Shown: piece by piece, positions 49,148 to 58,750 of the stretch
How the letters are laid out: each line of letters starts with the position of its first letter
How positions within the stretch are numbered: position 1 is the stretch's first letter
Translations under genes and position numbers: made by a program
The notes under the pieces: generated by a model
Told to the model about the DNA's origin: nothing
What the model saw: only the letters and a program-made list of their open reading frames with translations
Databases searched by the model: none
Origin: Pseudomonas guariconensis
GTDB lineage: Bacteria; Pseudomonadota; Gammaproteobacteria; Pseudomonadales; Pseudomonadaceae
Direction of reading: 5' to 3'
Assembly: GCF_015680235.1 (NCBI RefSeq)
Contig: NZ_JADLJL010000013.1
Location: 1-64,000 of the forward strand
Length of the DNA stretch: 64,000 bases

Positions 49148-50179
49148 ATGGCCAAACGCCAGCTCAACCGCCGCCAGAACTGGCGCATCGAAAAAATCCA
49201 GGGCGAGCGCGCCGCTCGCGCCGCCAAACGCGAACAACATGCCCTGCAGGAACTGGAGGGTGGCGACCTTGGCCCTGAACAGCTGGGGTTGGTGATCGCC
49301 CATTTCGGCGTGCAGGTGGAGGTCGAGGCCCAGGATGGCGAAGCGGCGGGCCAGGTGTTCCGGTGCCATTTGCGGGCCAACCTGCCGGCACTGGTCACCG
49401 GTGACCGCGTGGTGTGGCGTGCTGGCAACCAAGGCAACGGCGTGATCGTCGCGCAGATGCCACGCACCGCCGAGCTGTGCCGCCCGAACAACCATGGCCA
49501 GCTCAAGCCAGTGGCGGCCAACGTCGATTTGATCGTCATCGTCTTCGCCCCGGCGCCCGAGCCCCAGGCCAACCTGATCGACCGCTACCTGGTGGCCGCC
49601 GAGCACGCGGGCATCCGCCCGTTGCTGCTGTTGAACAAGGCCGACCTGATCAACGAGCACAACGGCCCGACCATCGAGGCCCTGCTGGCGGTGTACCGCG
49701 ACCTCGGCTACCCACTGCTGGAGGTTTCGGCCCACCAAGGCGATGGCATGCAACGCCTTCAGCAGATGCTCGATACGCATATCAGCGTGTTCGTCGGCCA
49801 GTCGGGCGTGGGCAAGTCGTCGCTGGTCAACAGCCTGCTGCCCGAGGTACAGACTCGCGTAGGCGACCTGTCCGAGTGGTCCGGCCAGGGCACGCACACC
49901 ACCACCACCGCGCGCCTCTATCACTTCCCCAATGGCGGCGACCTGATCGACTCGCCGGGCATCCGCGAATTCGGCCTGGGCCATGTCAGCCGTGATGACG
50001 TCGAAGCCGGGTTCATCGAGTTTCGCGACCTGATCGGCCACTGCCGCTTCCGCGATTGCAAGCATGCCCGGGAGCCTGGGTGTGCCTTGCTCCAGGCCTT
50101 GGAAGACGGGCGCGTCACGCCACAGCGGATGAACAGCTACCGCTCGATCATCGCCAGCTTGCCGCAGGACAGCTATTGA
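49148..50179 (+). CDS. rsgA: Ribosome small subunit-dependent GTPase RsgA
   Basis: 343 residues: N-terminal OB domain (about 40-110), circularly permuted GTPase (G4 LNKAD before G1 [10 protein letters not shown], then DSPGIREF) and a C-terminal zinc-finger domain ([14 protein letters not shown]). It matures the 30S subunit. ATG 49148 ([12 protein letters not shown]) is the family start. Confidence 0.96.
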   Translation: MAKRQLNRRQNWRIEKIQGERAARAAKREQHALQELEGGDLGPEQLGLVIAHFGVQVEVEAQDGEAAGQVFRCHLRANLPALVTGDRVVWRAGNQGNGVIVAQMPRTAELCRPNNHGQLKPVAANVDLIVIVFAPAPEPQANLIDRYLVAAEHAGIRPLLLLNKADLINEHNGPTIEALLAVYRDLGYPLLEVSAHQGDGMQRLQQMLDTHISVFVGQSGVGKSSLVNSLLPEVQTRVGDLSEWSGQGTHTTTTARLYHFPNGGDLIDSPGIREFGLGHVSRDDVEAGFIEFRDLIGHCRFRDCKHAREPGCALLQALEDGRVTPQRMNSYRSIIASLPQDSY

Positions 50180-50189
50180 TCCAGTGAAC

Positions 50190-50350
50190 GGGGCCGCTTT
50201 GCGGCCCATCGCGGCGCAAGGCAGCTCAAGGTGTTGCGCGGCCATCCGGGGCCTTGTGGGAGATAACCCAGCCCTTTTGGCTGCGCTGTCGCACAGAGAA
50301 CAAGCGGCCAGTGCTGTCTCTGTGGGAGCGGGCTTGCCCGCGATGGGCCG
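50190..50350. repeat. Mixed intergenic repeats between rsgA and motB
   Basis: A half copy of the gcggcccatcgcggcgcaag family (50191-50225) and a single classic REP gtgggagcgggcttgcccgcgatggg (50322-50347) lie between the convergent genes. They may serve as the shared 3' boundary. Confidence 0.65.
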
Positions 50351-50359
50351 CCACGGACA

Positions 50360-51379
50360 TCACTCCTGGGCGTCGTCCATCTTCAGCACGCCATCCTCGA
50401 AGATGTTCAGCTTCTGGCGCAGCTCCCGCGGCTGCATCGGCGCCTGGGCACTGTCGCCCTCGGCAGGCGCTGCCGGTGCCGCGGCGCCCGGCGGGGCCGG
50501 CTCGGCGGGTGTCGGCGCCGGGGGCGCGCTCTGCTCGCCCTCGATGTCACGCTGTGCCTTCTTGGTCAGGACGATGATATCGATGCGGCGGTTGACCGGG
50601 TTGAACGGGTCCTTGCGGTCGAACAGCGACGACGAGGCATAACCGACCACCCGCGCCACCTGGTCGTCCGGGTACCCGCCGGCCACCAACGCCCGGCGCG
50701 CTGCGTTAGCGCGGCTGGCGGACAGCTCCCAGTTGCCGAACTCGCCGGTACCGGCGTAAGGCTTGGCATCGGTATGGCCACTGATGCTGATCTTGTTCGG
50801 TACTGCCTTGATGGTGTCGGCCATGGCCAACAGGATGTCTTCGAAATAAGGCTGCAGGCGCGCGCTGCCCAGGTCGAACATCGGCCGGTTCTCGGCATCC
50901 ATGATCTGGATACGCAGGCCGTCCTGGGTGATCTCGAACAGGATCTGGTCCTTGAACTTCTGCAGCTGGGGGTTTTCCTCGACCTTGTTCTGCAGTTCCT
51001 GCAGCAACAGCTCCAGGCGCTCCCGCTCGACCTGGTCGGCCAAAGTCTCGACTTGGTCCTTGTCCAGCTGGATGCTGGTGTTCGGCGTCGGCTCGGACTT
51101 TTCCTCGGGGTTGATGGTCTTCTCCGGCGCCAGCTGCGGCGAGCCGCCCAGGTCGATGACGTAGGGTGTGCCGCTCTCTGAGAAGCCGATCGGGTCCTTG
51201 AAGTAGCCGGCGATGGCGATCTTCTGCTCGGGCGTTGCCGTGGACAGCAGCCAGAGCACCAGGAAGAACGCCATCATCGCCGTGGCGAAGTCGGCGAAGG
51301 CGATCTTCCAGGCACCGCCATGGTGGCCGTCGCCAAAGCGTTTGACGCGCTTGACGATGATGGGCTGGTTGTTTTCCAT
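50360..51379 (-). CDS. motB: Flagellar stator protein MotB
   Basis: 339 residues. A short basic N-terminus is followed by one membrane helix (about 26-46) with the proton-channel Asp30 in AFADFATAMMAFF, a plug and linker, and an OmpA-like peptidoglycan-binding domain (about 180-295; SGHTDAKP and SASRANAARRAL). The C-terminal tail is Pro/Ala rich. It is encoded three bp after motA. Confidence 0.95.
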   Translation of the reverse strand: MENNQPIIVKRVKRFGDGHHGGAWKIAFADFATAMMAFFLVLWLLSTATPEQKIAIAGYFKDPIGFSESGTPYVIDLGGSPQLAPEKTINPEEKSEPTPNTSIQLDKDQVETLADQVERERLELLLQELQNKVEENPQLQKFKDQILFEITQDGLRIQIMDAENRPMFDLGSARLQPYFEDILLAMADTIKAVPNKISISGHTDAKPYAGTGEFGNWELSASRANAARRALVAGGYPDDQVARVVGYASSSLFDRKDPFNPVNRRIDIIVLTKKAQRDIEGEQSAPPAPTPAEPAPPGAAAPAAPAEGDSAQAPMQPRELRQKLNIFEDGVLKMDDAQE

Positions 51380-51382
51380 GGC

Positions 51383-52234
51383 TTAGCGACCGCGGACCGC
51401 TTGTTCCAGCTCGGCGAAGCTGGGGCGGTGCTTGGGGTACAACACCTTGCGACCAAATTCCACCGCCAGCGATGGCGGCATACCGGAAGCTGAGGCCACC
51501 AACGAAGCCTTGATGGCTTCGTACACATTGAGCTCTTCCTTGGCATCATGACGCAGGGCATTGGCCAGCGGGCCGAAGAAACCATAGGCAGCGAGAATAC
51601 CGAAGAAGGTCCCCACCAGTGCCGCACCTACGTGCAGGCCGATGGATTTCTGGTCACCGTCGCCCAGCGAAGCCATCGTGACCACGATCCCCAGTACCGC
51701 CGCAACGATACCGAACCCTGGCATACCGTCGGCAATGCCGGTCACCGCATGGGAAGGGTGCTCGAGCTCTTCCTTCATGTTCAGCAGCTCCATGTCGAAC
51801 AGCCCTTCGAGCTCATGGGGCGCCATGTTGCCGGTGGACATGATGCGCAGGTAGTCGCAGATGAACGCCGTCATGCGCTCGTCGCCCAGCACGGCTGGGT
51901 ACTTGGCGAAGATCGGGCTGGCTGCAGGCTCTTCGATGTCGCCCTCGATGGCCATCATGCCTTCGCGACGGCTCTTGTTGAGGATCTCGTAGACCAGGCC
52001 CAGCACCTCCAGGTAGAAGGTGTGGGTGAAACGGGTGCCGAACATCTTCAGCGACTTCTTGATCACATGCATGGTCATGTGACCGGGGTTGGCCTGAAGG
52101 AACGCCCCGAAGGCCGCACCGCCGATGATCAGCACTTCGAACGGCTGGATCAATGCCGCGATCTTGCCGTGGGAAAGTACGTATCCGCCGAGCACGCTCG
52201 CGAATACGACGATGATGCCGATAATTTTAGCCAT
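51383..52234 (-). CDS. motA: Flagellar stator protein MotA
   Basis: 283 residues with four hydrophobic segments (about 1-20, 33-50, 170-195, 205-228) and the cytoplasmic loop. TM3 carries the conserved Pro in GMPGFGIVAAVLGIV. With MotB it forms the proton-driven stator. A sigma-28 -10 element lies at 52299-52306. Confidence 0.95.
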   Translation of the reverse strand: MAKIIGIIVVFASVLGGYVLSHGKIAALIQPFEVLIIGGAAFGAFLQANPGHMTMHVIKKSLKMFGTRFTHTFYLEVLGLVYEILNKSRREGMMAIEGDIEEPAASPIFAKYPAVLGDERMTAFICDYLRIMSTGNMAPHELEGLFDMELLNMKEELEHPSHAVTGIADGMPGFGIVAAVLGIVVTMASLGDGDQKSIGLHVGAALVGTFFGILAAYGFFGPLANALRHDAKEELNVYEAIKASLVASASGMPPSLAVEFGRKVLYPKHRPSFAELEQAVRGR

Positions 52235-52298
52235 AGGTTTAGGGCACTTGCTGTCGTGGTCGGGATGAAGGACGGGAGCTTTGAAACTCTTCTTCTAC

Positions 52299-52306
52299 TT
52301 ATCGGC
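52299..52306 (-). promoter_or_regulatory. Sigma-28 (FliA) -10 element for motAB
   Basis: The minus strand reads GCCGATAA, the FliA -10 consensus, about 65 bp before the motA ATG. The -35 position (CTATA near 52322-52326) is a poor match to TAAAG. Confidence 0.6.
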
Positions 52307-52364
52307 AGAACTGCGCCAGACTATAGCCACAAATAACGAAAAGCCAGTTTGGACTGATGTCAAA

Positions 52365-53900
52365 ATGCCAATGGACGCTAAGGTGCAAAGCCAGATTCCG
52401 CGTACGCTCGATGCCTGGGTTAAGCTGCTCGACGGCATTCGCCTACCGGTGCCCAAGGAGAGCCATGACCGGGTGTTGTCGGCCATCAACGACAGCCGCC
52501 GCTCGTTGCGGGACATCGCCGAACTGATGCAAGACAGCCCCGCCTTGGTGCTGTCGGTGATGCGCGAAGCCAACCACCCGGCCAACGCCAGCCAGGCCGA
52601 GCCCGCCGAAAGCCTGGAAATCGCCCTCAACCGTCTGGGCCTGGCGCGCAGCGCCAGCCTGCTGGCACGCCTGCCCGCGGTGCCGGGCCAGGACATCCCC
52701 CCGGTACTGCGCCAGTTCCTGCTGATCAGCCAGCACGCCGCGCAACAGGCCAGCGGCCTGTTCGCCAGCCGCCTGGCGCGGCTGTGGCAGGAGATCCACT
52801 GGGGCAGCCTGCTGTTCCTGTCGCCGCTGTGGCCCATGGCCCAGGCCTTTCCCAAGCTGCTCGATACCTGGGAGCTGCGGGTCATCCACAAAAGTGAGGA
52901 CGCCGCCGAAGTCGAGCACGCACTGTTCGGCGTGCGCATCATGCAGCTGTGCCAGGCCGTTGCCGAACACTGGCGCCTGCCGGAATGGGTGACCCAGGGC
53001 TATCGCCTGCTGCTCGACGAACGCGAGCAACTGGCCCAGGTGCTGGCTATCGCCCGTGAGCAGGACAGCCTCACCCAGCAGCAACGCCTGGACGACGAAC
53101 CCGGATTACGCCGCTGGTTCAACCAGCCGGCCAATACCGTGCTGCTGGCCAACGGCCTGGCGCTGGCCGCCCAGGTGGGCTGGGACAACCCGCACCTGCT
53201 GCGCTGGCAACTGCTGACCGCCCTGTACCTGCAGACATCACTCGACGATGTGCAACAACAGGTCCACCAGCAAGCCGCCGCCAGCGCCCGCCACCATGCC
53301 CGTCATGCCCTGTTCCACCCTGCCGAGGCGCTGATCTGGCCCTGGCAGCAACGCCGGCCGCACCCGGACATGCTCGAGCCGCCACCGCCCACCAGCCAGG
53401 ACCTGGCGCATTGGCGCACGCTCTGTGGCGAACTGCTGGCCCAGCCCAGCCCGTTCGGCACAAGCCTGCACCTGAGCACCCTGGCCCGCGACGCCCTGCT
53501 GGCCTGCGGCATGCAACGGGTGATCCTGCTGACCCTGGACAAAGGCACCGAATCCCTGCGCGTGCAACAGACCGCCGGCCTGCCGAAGGAAGCCGCAGCC
53601 CTGGTGCTGCCACTGGCGGGCAGCAAGTTGCTGCAGCGCCTGATGACCCAGACGGCGCAACTGCGCCTGACTCCAGACAACCACGCCCGGTTCTCGGCCT
53701 TGCTGCCAGCCCCGCTGTGGGCGGCTATCGGCAGCGAGCATGTGCTGTTGCGTTCGCTGGCGGTCAATGGCCAAGTGGTGATGCTGGTGATCGCCGACCA
53801 GGGCGGCAAACCCCTTGCCGACGTCAGCGTGCAAGCCTTCGGCAAGACCGCGCAATGCACCGAGCGCGCCCTGGCCGCCTTTGCCAACCGCAACGCCTGA
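52365..53900 (+). CDS. HDOD domain protein
   Basis: 511 residues. An HDOD domain spans about 15-225 (PVPKESHDRVLSAINDSRRSLRDIAELMQDSPAL, then EIALNRLGLARSASLL), a helical middle region follows, and the C-terminal about 170 residues look GAF-like (LLACGMQRVILLTLDKG, NGQVVMLVIADQGG). Such proteins act in signalling, often with c-di-GMP or motility; here it is divergent from motA. ATG 52365 is chosen because the open extension to 52281 overlaps the motA promoter; ATG 52371 is also possible. Confidence 0.82.
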   Translation: MPMDAKVQSQIPRTLDAWVKLLDGIRLPVPKESHDRVLSAINDSRRSLRDIAELMQDSPALVLSVMREANHPANASQAEPAESLEIALNRLGLARSASLLARLPAVPGQDIPPVLRQFLLISQHAAQQASGLFASRLARLWQEIHWGSLLFLSPLWPMAQAFPKLLDTWELRVIHKSEDAAEVEHALFGVRIMQLCQAVAEHWRLPEWVTQGYRLLLDEREQLAQVLAIAREQDSLTQQQRLDDEPGLRRWFNQPANTVLLANGLALAAQVGWDNPHLLRWQLLTALYLQTSLDDVQQQVHQQAAASARHHARHALFHPAEALIWPWQQRRPHPDMLEPPPPTSQDLAHWRTLCGELLAQPSPFGTSLHLSTLARDALLACGMQRVILLTLDKGTESLRVQQTAGLPKEAAALVLPLAGSKLLQRLMTQTAQLRLTPDNHARFSALLPAPLWAAIGSEHVLLRSLAVNGQVVMLVIADQGGKPLADVSVQAFGKTAQCTERALAAFANRNA

Positions 53901-53946
53901 GCCTTGCGCTACAATCGCTCACTCAATTCCACCCTGGAGACCGTGG

Positions 53947-54756
53947 ATGACTGACTTTTCCGGCTTGCCCCTGGTGATCGAACCGGCCGACCTGCTGCCG
54001 CGCCTGGGTTCGCCACAGCTGATCCTGGTCGACCTGACCAGCGCCAACCGCTATGGCAGTGGGCACGTCCCCGGAGCGCGTTTCGTCGACCCCAAGCGCA
54101 CCCAGCTGGGCCAGCCCCCCGCGCCAGGCCTGCTGCCGGCCCGCGCCGATCTGGAAAAGCTCTTCGGCGAGCTCGGCCACCGCGACGATGCGGTCTACGT
54201 GGTGTACGACGATGAGGGCGGTGGCTGGGCCGGGCGCTTCATCTGGCTGCTCGATGTCATCGGGCACAAGGGCTACCACTACCTCAACGGTGGCATCCAG
54301 GCCTGGCCGGCAGACAAGCTCTCCACCGATGTACCCGCCAACGTCGGCGGCCCGGTCAGCCTGCAAGTGCACCCGGAGCCCACCGCCACCCGCGAATACG
54401 TGCAAAGCCGCCTGGGCGCTGCCGACCTGGCCATCTGGGACGCCCGCAGCCCAGGCGAGTACCGCGGCGAGAAGGTGCTGGCGGCCAAGGGTGGGCATAT
54501 CCCTGGCGCGGTCAACTTCGAGTGGACCGCCGGCATGGATCTGAACGACCACCTACGCATCCGCCAGGACATGCCAGAGATCCTCCAGCAATTGGGCATC
54601 ACCCCGGACAAGGAAGTGATCACCCACTGCCAGACCCACCACCGTTCCGGCTTCACCTACCTGGTGGCCAAGGCCCTGGGCTACCCGCGGGTCAAGGCCT
54701 ACGCCGGCTCCTGGGGCGAATGGGGCAACCACCCGGACACGCCTGTAGAAGTTTGA
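53947..54756 (+). CDS. rhdA: Thiosulfate:cyanide sulfurtransferase RhdA
   Basis: 269 residues, two rhodanese domains. The catalytic Cys228 lies in the six-residue loop CQTHHR, identical to the loop of Azotobacter vinelandii RhdA, followed by SGFTYLVAKALG. The N-terminal half is the inactive domain. It transfers sulfane sulfur from thiosulfate to cyanide or other acceptors. GGAG precedes the ATG, and psd follows after 17 bp. Confidence 0.95.
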   Translation: MTDFSGLPLVIEPADLLPRLGSPQLILVDLTSANRYGSGHVPGARFVDPKRTQLGQPPAPGLLPARADLEKLFGELGHRDDAVYVVYDDEGGGWAGRFIWLLDVIGHKGYHYLNGGIQAWPADKLSTDVPANVGGPVSLQVHPEPTATREYVQSRLGAADLAIWDARSPGEYRGEKVLAAKGGHIPGAVNFEWTAGMDLNDHLRIRQDMPEILQQLGITPDKEVITHCQTHHRSGFTYLVAKALGYPRVKAYAGSWGEWGNHPDTPVEV

Positions 54757-54773
54757 ATTTCCAAGGAAACCCA

Positions 54774-55637
54774 ATGAAATCCCGCTTGTTCATCATCAGC
54801 CAGTACCTGCTGCCGCACCACCTGCTGTCGCGGCTGGCCGGCTGCGTCGCCGAATGCCGCGCGCGCTGGTTCAAGAATGCCTTCACCGCCTGGTTCGCCA
54901 AGCGCTACCAGGTGAACATGTCCGAGGCGCTGGTCGAGGACCTGACCGCCTACGAGCACTTCAACGCCTTCTTCACTCGCGCCCTCAAGCCAGGCGCACG
55001 CCCGCTGGACGAAACCCCGGGGGCCATCCTCTGCCCGGCCGACGGTGCAGTCAGCCAGCTCGGCCCGATCGAGCATGGCCGCATCTTCCAGGCCAAGGGC
55101 CACAGCTTCAGCGCCCTGGAGCTGCTGGGCGGCGACCCGCTGATGGCTGCGCCGTTCATGGGCGGGGAGTTCGCTACCATCTACCTGTCGCCCAAGGACT
55201 ACCACCGCGTGCACATGCCGCTGGCCGGTACCCTGCGCGAAATGGTCTATGTGCCGGGGCGGTTGTTCTCGGTCAACCAGACCACCGCCGAGAACGTGCC
55301 CGAGCTGTTCGCTCGTAACGAGCGGGTGGTGTGCCTGTTCGATACCGAACGCGGGCCGATGGCTGTGGTGCTGGTCGGGGCGATGATCGTCGCGTCGATC
55401 GAAACGGTGTGGGCCGGCCTGGTCACACCACCCAAGCGTGAAGTGAAGACCTTCCGCTACGACGAAGGCAGCCGTGCACCGATCCACCTGGAAAAAGGCG
55501 CGGAACTGGGCCGCTTCAAGCTGGGATCGACTGCCATCGTCCTGTTCGGGCCCGAGCAGGTGAAGTGGGCCGAGAGCCTGGGCGCAGGTTCGGCGGTGCG
55601 CATGGGTGAGTTGCTGGCGCAGCCTGCCCAGGGCTAA
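54774..55637 (+). CDS. psd: Phosphatidylserine decarboxylase proenzyme
   Basis: 287 residues. The self-cleavage motif LGST near residue 250 (KLGSTAIVLF) yields the pyruvoyl subunit. Other motifs are CPADGAVSQLG, SPKDYHRVHMP and VGRLFSVN-type (VPGRLFSVN). It makes phosphatidylethanolamine at the inner membrane. AAGGAAA precedes the ATG. It converges with serB, with a strong palindrome between. Confidence 0.97.
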   Translation: MKSRLFIISQYLLPHHLLSRLAGCVAECRARWFKNAFTAWFAKRYQVNMSEALVEDLTAYEHFNAFFTRALKPGARPLDETPGAILCPADGAVSQLGPIEHGRIFQAKGHSFSALELLGGDPLMAAPFMGGEFATIYLSPKDYHRVHMPLAGTLREMVYVPGRLFSVNQTTAENVPELFARNERVVCLFDTERGPMAVVLVGAMIVASIETVWAGLVTPPKREVKTFRYDEGSRAPIHLEKGAELGRFKLGSTAIVLFGPEQVKWAESLGAGSAVRMGELLAQPAQG

Positions 55638-55654
55638 GTGCTTGGTGCGAGGGT

Positions 55655-55709
55655 TTCGGCGCCCGTGAAATCGAGCGCCGCGCGCGGCGCTCGATTTCAA
55701 ATCGCCGAA
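55655..55709. terminator. Bidirectional stem-loop between psd and serB
   Basis: A perfect 34-bp palindrome (two 17-bp arms, 55666-55699) is embedded in an outer inverted repeat ttcggcg/cgccgaa (55655-55661 with 55703-55709). It sits between two convergent genes. Confidence 0.7.
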
Positions 55710-55726
55710 GTCCTCCCGCCGAACCT

Positions 55727-56941
55727 TCAGCTACGGGCGTCGCGATCGCGCATGCCCAGCAGATACAGCACACCGTCCAGCCCCAGGGTCGAAATCGCCT
55801 GCTTGGCCGACTGGCGCACCAGCGGCTTGGCACGGAACGCCACGCCCAGGCCGGCCAGGGACAGCATCGGCAGGTCGTTGGCGCCATCGCCCACGGCGAT
55901 GGTCTGCTCCAGCTGCAAGCCCTCTTCGCCAGCCAACTGCTGCAGCAGCTCGGCCTTGCGTTGGGCATCGACGATCGGCTCGACCGCAACGCCGGTCACC
56001 TTGCCGTCGACCACTTCCAGCTCGTTGGCGAATACATAGTCGATGCCCAGGCGCGCCTGCACCTGCTTGGCGAAATAAGAGAAACCACCGGAGAGGATGG
56101 CCGTCTTGTAGCCCAGGCGCTTGAGTTCGGCGAACAGGTGCTCGGCCCCCTCGGTCAGGCGCAGGGAAGCGCCGATCTCGTCCAGCACACCAACGTCCAA
56201 CCCCTTGAGCAGGGCCATGCGCTCCTTGAAGCTGGCACGGAAATCCAGCTCGCCACGCATGGCGCGCTCGGTGATCGCTGCCACCTGCTCGCCCACCCCG
56301 GCAGCCTTGGCCAGCTCATCGATCACCTCGGCCTCGATCAGCGTCGAATCCATGTCGAATACCGCCAGGCGGCGATTGCGGCGGAACAGGTCGTCTTTCT
56401 GGAAAGCGATGTCGATGTCCAGCGCCTCGGCCAAGGCGAAGAAGTCGGCGCGCAGGGCCTGGGCGTCGCTCGGTTCGCCACGCACGGAAATCTCGAGGCT
56501 GGCCTTGCTCTTCTCGACCGGAGCATCCAGCGCCACACGCGAGGACAGGCGCTCGATGCGCTCGATGGTCAGGCCGTACTGGCTGATCACCGCGCTCACC
56601 CGCTGCAGCTGCTCGGGCGTCACCTTGCGGCTGAGCAGGGTGACGATATGGCGCGCCTCGCCCTGGCTGTCGGCCCAATGTTGGTAGTCGGCCTCGGAGA
56701 TCGGCGTGTAGCGGGCCTGCAGGTTCAGCTCGTGGGCCTTGGCCTGCACGCTCTGCAGCAGGTTGGTGGCCACTTCGTTGTCCGGAATGTCGACCAGGAT
56801 GCCGAAAGACAAGGTACCGTGCATCACTGCCAGGCCGATGTCGAGAATGTTCACACCGCCCTGGACCAGGACGCCGGTAAGGGCCGCGGTAAGACCTGGA
56901 CGGTCTTCACCAGTGATGTTGATCAGGACGATTTCGCGCAA
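55727..56941 (-). CDS. serB: Phosphoserine phosphatase SerB
   Basis: 404 residues. Two N-terminal ACT-type domains (about 1-165; LINITGEDRPGLTAA is the first) are followed by the HAD phosphatase with VFDMDSTLIEAEVIDELA (nucleophile Asp), SGGFSYFA and GDGANDLPML. It is the last step of serine synthesis. TTG 56941 is the likely start, supported by GGAG eight bases upstream; ATG 56974 would add 11 residues. Confidence 0.95.
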   Translation of the reverse strand: MREIVLINITGEDRPGLTAALTGVLVQGGVNILDIGLAVMHGTLSFGILVDIPDNEVATNLLQSVQAKAHELNLQARYTPISEADYQHWADSQGEARHIVTLLSRKVTPEQLQRVSAVISQYGLTIERIERLSSRVALDAPVEKSKASLEISVRGEPSDAQALRADFFALAEALDIDIAFQKDDLFRRNRRLAVFDMDSTLIEAEVIDELAKAAGVGEQVAAITERAMRGELDFRASFKERMALLKGLDVGVLDEIGASLRLTEGAEHLFAELKRLGYKTAILSGGFSYFAKQVQARLGIDYVFANELEVVDGKVTGVAVEPIVDAQRKAELLQQLAGEEGLQLEQTIAVGDGANDLPMLSLAGLGVAFRAKPLVRQSAKQAISTLGLDGVLYLLGMRDRDARS

Positions 56942-57077
56942 GACCGGGCTCCGACTTCGATGAAAAATGCGCATTCTACCGATTTTCCGTGATGATCGGG
57001 CACCATCGATACTTTGCCGACAAAACACGGCTCGCTATACTGCGCAACACCTTTTTCGCCATAAAGAGCCGCGCTCT

Positions 57078-58532
57078 GTGAACCGGCCCACGCCCGTCAA
57101 ACCTGATAATTTCTTCGTGATGATCTTCCGAGCCCTCAGCCAGCGTCGCGTTCCCCTGGCCCTGCGCATCGCCAGCACCAATATATTCCTGGTGGCCCTG
57201 GCGCTGGTGATCTATGCCTGCGTCATGGGCCTGCAGTTCCGGCAGGCCATGCACGAACAGGCAGACGCCCTCGGCCAGAGCCTGACCATCCAGACCGCCA
57301 CTTCGGCGACCGAGCTGCTGGTGTCCAACGACATCCTCAGCCTCAACGTGCTGCTGGGCAACCTGGTGAAGAACCCGCTGGTGGCCCATGCGGCAATCTA
57401 CAGCGTGGACAACCGCATCCTCGCCGAGGCCGGCCAGCGGCCGAAGAACAGCCTGCTGGGCGAGGCCGAAGGGCTCTACCAGACCAAGATCACTTTCCAG
57501 GACGTGACCGCCGGGCAGTTGCGCATCAGCCTGGACATGACCCAGTTCCGCCAGCCGATGACCATCAGCCTGCAGAGCATGGGCATCCTGGGTGCAATCC
57601 TGCTGGCCTTGGCGTTGGCCCTGAGCCTGCGCCTGGGGCGCCACATTTCCACGCCGCTGCTGCAGCTGCGTGTGTGGCTGCGCGACCCGCACCACTACAC
57701 CCCTGGCACCGACCGCCACGACGAAATCGGCGATCTGGCCCGCCAGTTGCACAACCGCCTCGCCCCGCCGCCGCCGGAGCCTGAGGAAGTGGAAGAGGAC
57801 GATTTCGATGTGGACGAGGTGGATGAGCACGCCGCCGCGCCCAAGCCGCTGGCGAAAGCCAAGGCCACGACCACCGATGACGAAGACGACGATGCCTTCG
57901 CCGACCTGATCGACACCGAGCAGAGCCCGGCCAAAGCGGCGGCGGTCGAGTCGGACGAACCGCAGTACAGCGCCGTGCTGGCTGTGCAACTGGGCTCCCA
58001 GGAGCAACTGCGCCGCCTGCCACGCACCCGCCTGACCGAACTGCTGGAGCGCTACCGCGACTGCCTGGAGCAGGCGGCTTCGCTGTACGAAGGCGAAACC
58101 CACACGCTCAAGGATGGCAGCACGCTGTTGCTGTTCCATAGCCGCAACTGTGGCGAAGACTACCTGACCAACGCCATCTGCTGCGGCGAGCTGCTGCGCG
58201 CCCTGGGCCATGCCCTGCAGATCGAGGTGGCCGACAGCGGCATCACCCTGCAGCTGCAACTGGGCCTGACCCTGGGTGACGACCTGCAAGGCCTGGAGCA
58301 GGTCGACCTGCTGATGGCGGAAAAGGCCCAGGACGCCCTGGCGCTCTCCCAACACAGCCGCAACCTGCTGCTGGTGGAACGCAAGATCAGCGACGACACC
58401 CTGATCCGCCAGCGTGCCCGCATCCGCCCGATCGCCAGCCCCGAAGGCGCCTGCTGCGTCGAGCGCCTGATGGAGCCCTATCCCTCCATGCTCGAACGCC
58501 AGCTGGCACGGATGCACGAACGCCGGGCCTGA
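57078..58532 (+). CDS. Membrane sensor with HAMP and degenerate cyclase-like domain
   Basis: 484 residues from GTG 57078 (AAGAG upstream). TM1 about 30-50, a periplasmic region about 50-155, TM2 about 160-185, HAMP (LLQLRVWLRD through DEIGDLARQLHNRL), then an acidic Pro/Glu/Asp/Ala-rich linker (about 230-310), and a C-terminal part resembling class III nucleotide cyclases (SAVLAVQLG, LLERYRDCLEQAASLYEGE, LQLGLTLGDD). The usual metal Asp of the first strand (xADI) is absent (AVQLG), so catalysis is doubtful. Divergent from serB. Confidence 0.75.
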   Translation: MNRPTPVKPDNFFVMIFRALSQRRVPLALRIASTNIFLVALALVIYACVMGLQFRQAMHEQADALGQSLTIQTATSATELLVSNDILSLNVLLGNLVKNPLVAHAAIYSVDNRILAEAGQRPKNSLLGEAEGLYQTKITFQDVTAGQLRISLDMTQFRQPMTISLQSMGILGAILLALALALSLRLGRHISTPLLQLRVWLRDPHHYTPGTDRHDEIGDLARQLHNRLAPPPPEPEEVEEDDFDVDEVDEHAAAPKPLAKAKATTTDDEDDDAFADLIDTEQSPAKAAAVESDEPQYSAVLAVQLGSQEQLRRLPRTRLTELLERYRDCLEQAASLYEGETHTLKDGSTLLLFHSRNCGEDYLTNAICCGELLRALGHALQIEVADSGITLQLQLGLTLGDDLQGLEQVDLLMAEKAQDALALSQHSRNLLLVERKISDDTLIRQRARIRPIASPEGACCVERLMEPYPSMLERQLARMHERRA

Positions 58533-58560
58533 CAGGAACATCCGCCAGCGCGGCCCCTCC

Positions 58561-58694
58561 TGTAGGAGCGGCCTTGCGCCGCGATGGGCCGCAAAGCGGC
58601 CCCAAAACCTGTGAATTCAATGTACCTATGCCAACGAGGCGCCTGGTTTACGGCCGCTTCGCGCCCGATCGCGGCGCAAGGCCGCTCCTACAGG
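58561..58694. repeat. Palindrome pair, tgtaggagcggcc family
   Basis: tgtaggagcggccttgcgccgcgatggg at 58561-58588 and its complement gatcgcggcgcaaggccgctcctaca at about 58668-58692, separated by about 80 bp. Confidence 0.8.
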
Positions 58695-58709
58695 GGGCCT
58701 GTATAAGCC

Positions 58710-58742
58710 AAAAAAAAGCCCGCATCGCTGCGGGCTTTTTTT
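58710..58742. terminator. Bidirectional terminator between convergent genes
   Basis: Stem AGCCCGCA/TGCGGGCT (58717-58724 with 58729-58736), loop TCGC, with A7 on the left and T8 on the right. It ends both the HAMP-sensor gene and the lipoprotein gene. Confidence 0.95.
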
Positions 58743-58750
58743 GTGTCCGG

